A DNA stretch of 64,000 bases from Flammula alnicola (Eukaryota; Basidiomycota; Agaricomycetes; Agaricales; Strophariaceae), in assembly GCA_015499995.1 (NCBI GenBank), contig JADNRV010000001.1:682001-746000 (forward strand), given 5' to 3'. The notes beneath the pieces were generated by a model. That model was not told the origin of the DNA. It did no database searches and saw only the letters and a program-made list of their open reading frames with translations. Each line of letters starts with the position of its first letter. The first letter of the stretch is position 1. Below, piece after piece: positions 59,903-64,000 of this stretch. The translations under genes were made by a program, and so were the position numbers.

Positions 59903-62619
59903 TCATGAGATGATCGTAGACATCTGCCCCGCTCCTCCTCCTCCTCTACCAGCACCAGCACCACCACTGCTGCGGCCCATACTCGCACTTCTCAAATCAG
60001 CCCCGTTGTTGAACGGCATGGCAGGATACATCGGTACGTTCATGTAGGGCGACGCTGGCTGCGCCGACATGGGCACCATCATCACGGGCATCGAAGTCAT
60101 CCACGGATTCATCGACGCCTGGATATACTGCGACTGTGTCTGCGACCGCGTCGGCTGCTCCGGTCGTCCGCGCGGCACGACAGGATGCGAGCGCGATGTC
60201 ATCGGCGACGGCCTCGGCGGCGTCTGCAGCTGCTGAAGCTGGTGCGTCGGCTGCCTGTGCGTATGCGAAGTATTGCGCGAGTCGCCACTGCCCCTCCGCT
60301 CGTGTGTAGGCCTCGCCGGACTGCCGCTCGACCCACTCGACTGCCGTGGACGAGACGACGACATTGACGACGACGAGGGATTACACGACGAAGGCGAAGC
60401 AGACGTCGACTGCGAGTGCTGCATCGACTTTGGCACCACGTTCACCCGCTCCGAGCTCGAATTAACCGACCCCCTCCTGGAGCCGGACGACCTCGCGGGT
60501 GAGGAATCCTTCCTCGACGACGACGACGACCGTGGCTTGTACTCGTGCTTCATAAACGGCGCAGTCGGGGGCAGCAGCGGCATATCATGGACGAAATCCG
60601 GGAACGGTGGGACGGGCGGGACATACTGGATGTTGGGATTGCTGCCCGACCAAGTCGGATAGGATGCGATCATAGGCGTGAGGACATAAGCGGGGCCCGC
60701 AGCGGAGGCCGCAAGCGAATTCCGCCTACTTCCGGACTGGTGGCGCACGTCCTCGGAGGACGAGGTATGGGCAGAGTACGTCGAAGGCGGCCGCGAGTGT
60801 TGTCCGTGCCCAGGCGAGACAGGAGAGTGCGCAAGACTGGGCGGTCGTGAGCTACCGGGGGATGGAGAGTCCGAGAAGTGGTTGTAGGCATGCGAGGAAG
60901 GCGTGTTTAGGTGCAATGCAGGATCAGAAGCATCCCCCCGCGGAATTGAGAGACTGGGAGGTGCATTGTGGGATACCCGCGAATACGTCCTCGAGTCGGA
61001 TGGAGGAGCCCTATTACGTTCCGAGTCTCTTAAGGATGAGAAAGAAGGCGATGGCACCAGTAGGTTGCTGGTGGTGGTATTTGAAGAGGGGACCCCTCCA
61101 GCCCTGTACGTTTCTCTCCGCATCCTCGTCGCCGCAACGGTCTCTGCATACATTGCCTTTTCCCTTTCCTTCTTTTCCCTCTCGATGGCCAACCTCCTCC
61201 TCTCCCTTTCCAATGCCTCGTCTTCCAGCCTCCGCAACTCCTGTTCACGCTGACGGCGCTCGGCTTCTTCCTCCTTGGCGCGCCTCGCCTGCTCCTGTCT
61301 GAGAAAGTTGGCCTTCTCCTCCCGCTTCTTCTTCATGCGGACAATATGAAGCGGAGTGGCATCATCACTGTCGTCCTCGGCAAAACGTACAACGCGCTTT
61401 ACAGTACCCTTGATGGCGGACTTGCGCTTGTTCGGCAGCTCCTCGGATTTGGAGACGACAACAGGAGGGGGCCCAGGTGTTGGGTCATGTTCGTTCCGGA
61501 GAGGCGAGGGGGTTGCCGTGTAAGAATTTCGGCTATGGACAGGCGCAGGCGCTTTGAATGTAGAGGAACATCAGTGACAGACGATAGAAGCAAGAAGAGG
61601 ACGAAAATACCTGATACGGGTGCTGAACTGGCCATGGGAGCGTGGGACAGCGTTGTTGTGAGCGTGGGTTCGGTAGGCAACCAGGTGTCGAGCACGTTCT
61701 CGGGGAGAAGTGATTGGTCGAAATCTGGGTCGACCATGACATCTAGATGCTCTGAATATTCAAGGGCAGCGATGGCCATGGAGGAGGCGACGTGACGACA
61801 GTCGACCCCTGATTCAGAGGGGAAATATATGAGATAGCGGTCTTCAAAACATGGGCGTGCAATCCAATGACGGAGGCCAGGACTTGCGGGAAATAATTTT
61901 GAAGAGGCTGAAGGGCGCGAACTGTCAGGAAAAGAAGGATGGGGTGGGGAAAGGAGTGTAGGGGTCTGGTTTGCGCAGAGAGGGCGGATGTCTGCGAGTT
62001 CTGATGGAGAAAGGTCAGAACGCTGGAGACGGACGGCAAGGTGTTTTCTAAACATGGAGACGCGGGTGTCAGAGTGGTAGGAGAGAATGCTGCGGTGATT
62101 AGTTGAACGGGGAAAGAATGGACCGAGATTATGCTGGACAAAAGGAGAAGGGGGCTGTGGGGGTATGAGAGAGTTGGCGAGGAGGATGCGGAGGACTTGC
62201 ATTGCGCGGGGGTCATCATGCGGCAAGGGAGGAACAGGAAGAGGAGAAAAAGAAGCATCATCGTCGTCATCGGGCTCAAAGTCCTCGTCTTCGCTGTGGT
62301 TCTGGGGAAGCGGAGGGGCGGCACGCCAGTCTGGAACGGCCGGAGGGTCTAGAGGCGAGGAAATGTGTTTCAGCGAGAGGGAGCGCTTGCGGCCTATCCA
62401 GTATTTCCAGGAGCGTTTTTGGTGGTTGAGGATGATGGGGAGATGGTGCTCGTCGTCGGGGGTGTGTAGATTGAGACTGGCAGACCCGCTGGAGGAGGCG
62501 GATGATGACTGGGCGGGGTCGCTGGCGATGCTGAGCTGGGGAGTGTTGGCGGGGGACGGGACGGGTAGTCTCTTGTCCCTGTCGCGCTTTGGAACAAAGA
62601 CAGATGCGAAACGACGCAT
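59903..62619 (-). CDS. Low-complexity protein with central coiled coil, unrecognised
   Basis: Two large exons joined by one intron (about 61553-61611). I prefer the start at 62619 (MRRFASVFVPKRDRDKR); an in-frame ATG at 62715 would overlap the upstream gene's end. Ordered part: RSWKYWIGRKRSLSLKH, RAMQVLRILLANSLIPP, LRHWIARPCFEDRYLIYFPS and AALEYSEHLDVMVDPDFD, a segment that looks conserved. After the intron KSAIKGTVKRVVRFAEDDSD leads into a long Glu/Arg coiled coil (RRLEDEALERERRRLAIERE) and about 400 residues rich in Ser, Pro and Met, ending GGAGAGRGGGGAGQM. About 880 residues. Family not known to me; the RVVRFAEDD-type motif resembles PP1-docking sequences, which is speculative. Confidence 0.65.
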
Positions 62620-62680
62620 TGGAGAGGGAAGGGGAGGGACCAAGTCTGTTCTCTCTGTCTGTGTGTTTTGAAAGCAGCGG

Positions 62681-64000
62681 TCATGTGCCAAGCCGGCTGG
62701 TTCCGGTGATGTCATCAGTGCTACCGACTCGCGCTCTCGAGTGCACGATGCGTCTCTCGTACTTGGACATCACTCCTCCCAGATACTCGATAGAAACACC
62801 GACTACGACCGCAGCCCGAGACACCACCCCTCCATACTCTCGCTCCATTGTCCCATCTACATCTCGCCAGTTCCAAATCTTGTACTCGGCTCCGGCCCGC
62901 AATCCCTCCTCCGCAACCTCCATTCCCCGGAGCCCTCTTCCGTACATCCCCCCGTCGACCTCATCCAGCCCTCCCTTCGAGTCCGTCTGCCGCACGGGAA
63001 AATAACGTTCCAACGCGGCATCCCCGTCTGCTTCCAAAATCAGCCAATTCCCTTGTTTCATCATTTTTCGACTCACCCGTCCCTTGCCCAATCAGTACCG
63101 TTTCACAAAATTTGATGTAGTCATCCATCTCGTCCTCTTTCATGTCCCCTACGTTCCTGTAGCCCCACACTTTTAGCGCTCTTCAATATTTAGAATCACC
63201 CAACTTACAATCTATGCCTCGAGCTAAATTTTGCTTCCTTCTTCTGCAGATCCTCCTTGTCAATCTTGCCAATCTCGCGCAGGTATTCTTTTGCCCGTGG
63301 CAATGCACATGCAACATCATCCGCGTCCTTCGGTGCTCTATCCCCCCATTAGTTCCTTCCAAGATCTCCCATAATCCAAAAAATTACCTTTCCTGTCCGT
63401 CCAAACCGTAAACCATCTTCAGCACGATGATGACACACGCTAATAACGCAACTTCAGGGGGCGCGTTGTCATATTGATGCCGCGCTGGGTCATGCGCTTT
63501 CAAACGTGCCAACTCTGGCGCCAAACTCGAGTGCAGCGTCAAGGGCACTGATACCACACTCGCTACTCTTTTCGCTAGTCGGTACAGCATCGCTACAGTC
63601 GCGCTTAGTCTCTTTTGAACCGAATTTAAAAAAAGCCTTACGTGTGCCTCCCATGTCCTTCGTCAGACGCCATAACATACTGGCCGCATTGCATTCGGGC
63701 GTGTACACCCCATAAGTCGCGTACAGTTTCTTTGCAAGGCGCGACGCGATCGAGTGCACCGCGATCGTGCTTGGGGCATGCTAAATCCACCATTCCAATC
63801 CAAAGTATCAAATGAACGTCAAAAGTCAAGATGCAATGAATCAGGTCAATCTCATTGCGCTTTGAAGCCCTTTGAGTCATCACTCACCGGCGGAGATAGT
63901 GCTTGTACGTTGTGCTTCGTCAGATGCTGCACCATGCTCGTGGGCAGGATACGCAACACGGGGTCCAGGTACGGAAGTTCGTAGCTTTCGATGAGCCTTA
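62681..64000 (-). CDS. RRN7: RNA polymerase I initiation factor Rrn7 (TAF1B-like), 5' end outside window
   Basis: TFIIB-like core factor subunit for rDNA transcription. The N-terminus lies beyond 64000. Visible exons read YELPYLDPVLRILPTSMVQH, then HSIASRLAKKLYATYG and NAASMLWRLTKDMGGT (cyclin-fold helices), LARLKAHDPARHQYDN, EVALLACVIIVLKMVYGLDG, DADDVACALPRAKEYLREIG and DYIKFCETVLIGQG. After an intron (GTGAGT...GGAAG) come ALERYFPVRQTDSKGG and the C-terminal WNWRDVDGTMEREYGGVV. All joins keep frame. Stop at 62681, only 62 bases before the preferred start of the next minus-strand gene. The VALLACVIIVLKMVYGLDG helix is the strongest family marker. Confidence 0.75.

Noticed and set aside
62961..63091. 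Apparent frame shift in RRN7 before the C-terminal part
   Set aside because: A GTGAGT...GGAAG intron of about 50 bases restores the frame.

Overview
This window looks like nuclear DNA of a mushroom-forming basidiomycete (Agaricomycetes). Almost every gene is broken by several introns of about 45-60 bases with GT..AG ends and a CTNA-like branch site. Genes lie close together on both strands, and the products are fungal housekeeping proteins (Fmp27, Efr3, Ste14, Lag1, Cox18, Rrn7, Swt1). I cannot name the species. I see no transposon, no CRISPR array, and no rRNA or tRNA gene.

Layout: 0.1-3 kb holds a short protein with only a REV1-type BRCT domain and a secreted aldose-1-epimerase. 3.8-8.8 kb holds EFR3 (PI4-kinase scaffold) and an unrecognised acidic protein. 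8.9-12.6 kb holds the divergent pair mitochondrial EF-G2 / isoprenylcysteine methyltransferase. 12.9-18.6 kb holds RPL9, PCF11 and SWT1. 18.8-22.6 kb holds a GT32 (SUR1-like) glycosyltransferase and an MFS transporter. 24-28.3 kb holds the divergent pair PUS7 / URA3. 28.4-30.7 kb is a DUF2985 membrane protein. 31.2-40.9 kb is the giant lipid-transfer protein FMP27. 41.5-45.6 kb holds DPB2 (DNA polymerase epsilon B subunit) and a PHAF1/UPF0183 protein. 45.7-49.6 kb holds the divergent pair REX3 / LAG1 ceramide synthase. 49.8-55 kb holds a Gfd2-like nuclease-fold protein, the centromeric histone CENP-A, COX18 and RPL6. 55.3-58.5 kb holds an SDT1-type pyrimidine nucleotidase, a TMA17-like chaperone and a coiled-coil protein. 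59.9-64 kb holds a low-complexity protein and RRN7, which is cut by the window end.

There is no operon or gene cluster. Neighbours are functionally mixed, though several share divergent promoters of 140-310 bases. Two such promoters, both next to pyrimidine genes (URA3 and the SDT1-type nucleotidase), carry tandem GATAAG boxes at similar distances from the start codon.

Most important caution: at least eleven otherwise well-conserved genes, including ones expected to be essential such as RPL6, DPB2 and mitochondrial EF-G2, each contain a single-base frame break, and most of these fall in a short homopolymer. The simplest reading is uncorrected consensus error (long-read style) rather than mass pseudogenisation. 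I give gene spans from the first start to the last stop and note each break. I found no clearly new multi-gene system. The best leads are the H3-like tail of CENP-A, the stand-alone REV1 BRCT protein, the shared GATA promoters, the RGG-rich pseudouridine synthase and the unrecognised gene at 7.5-8.8 kb.
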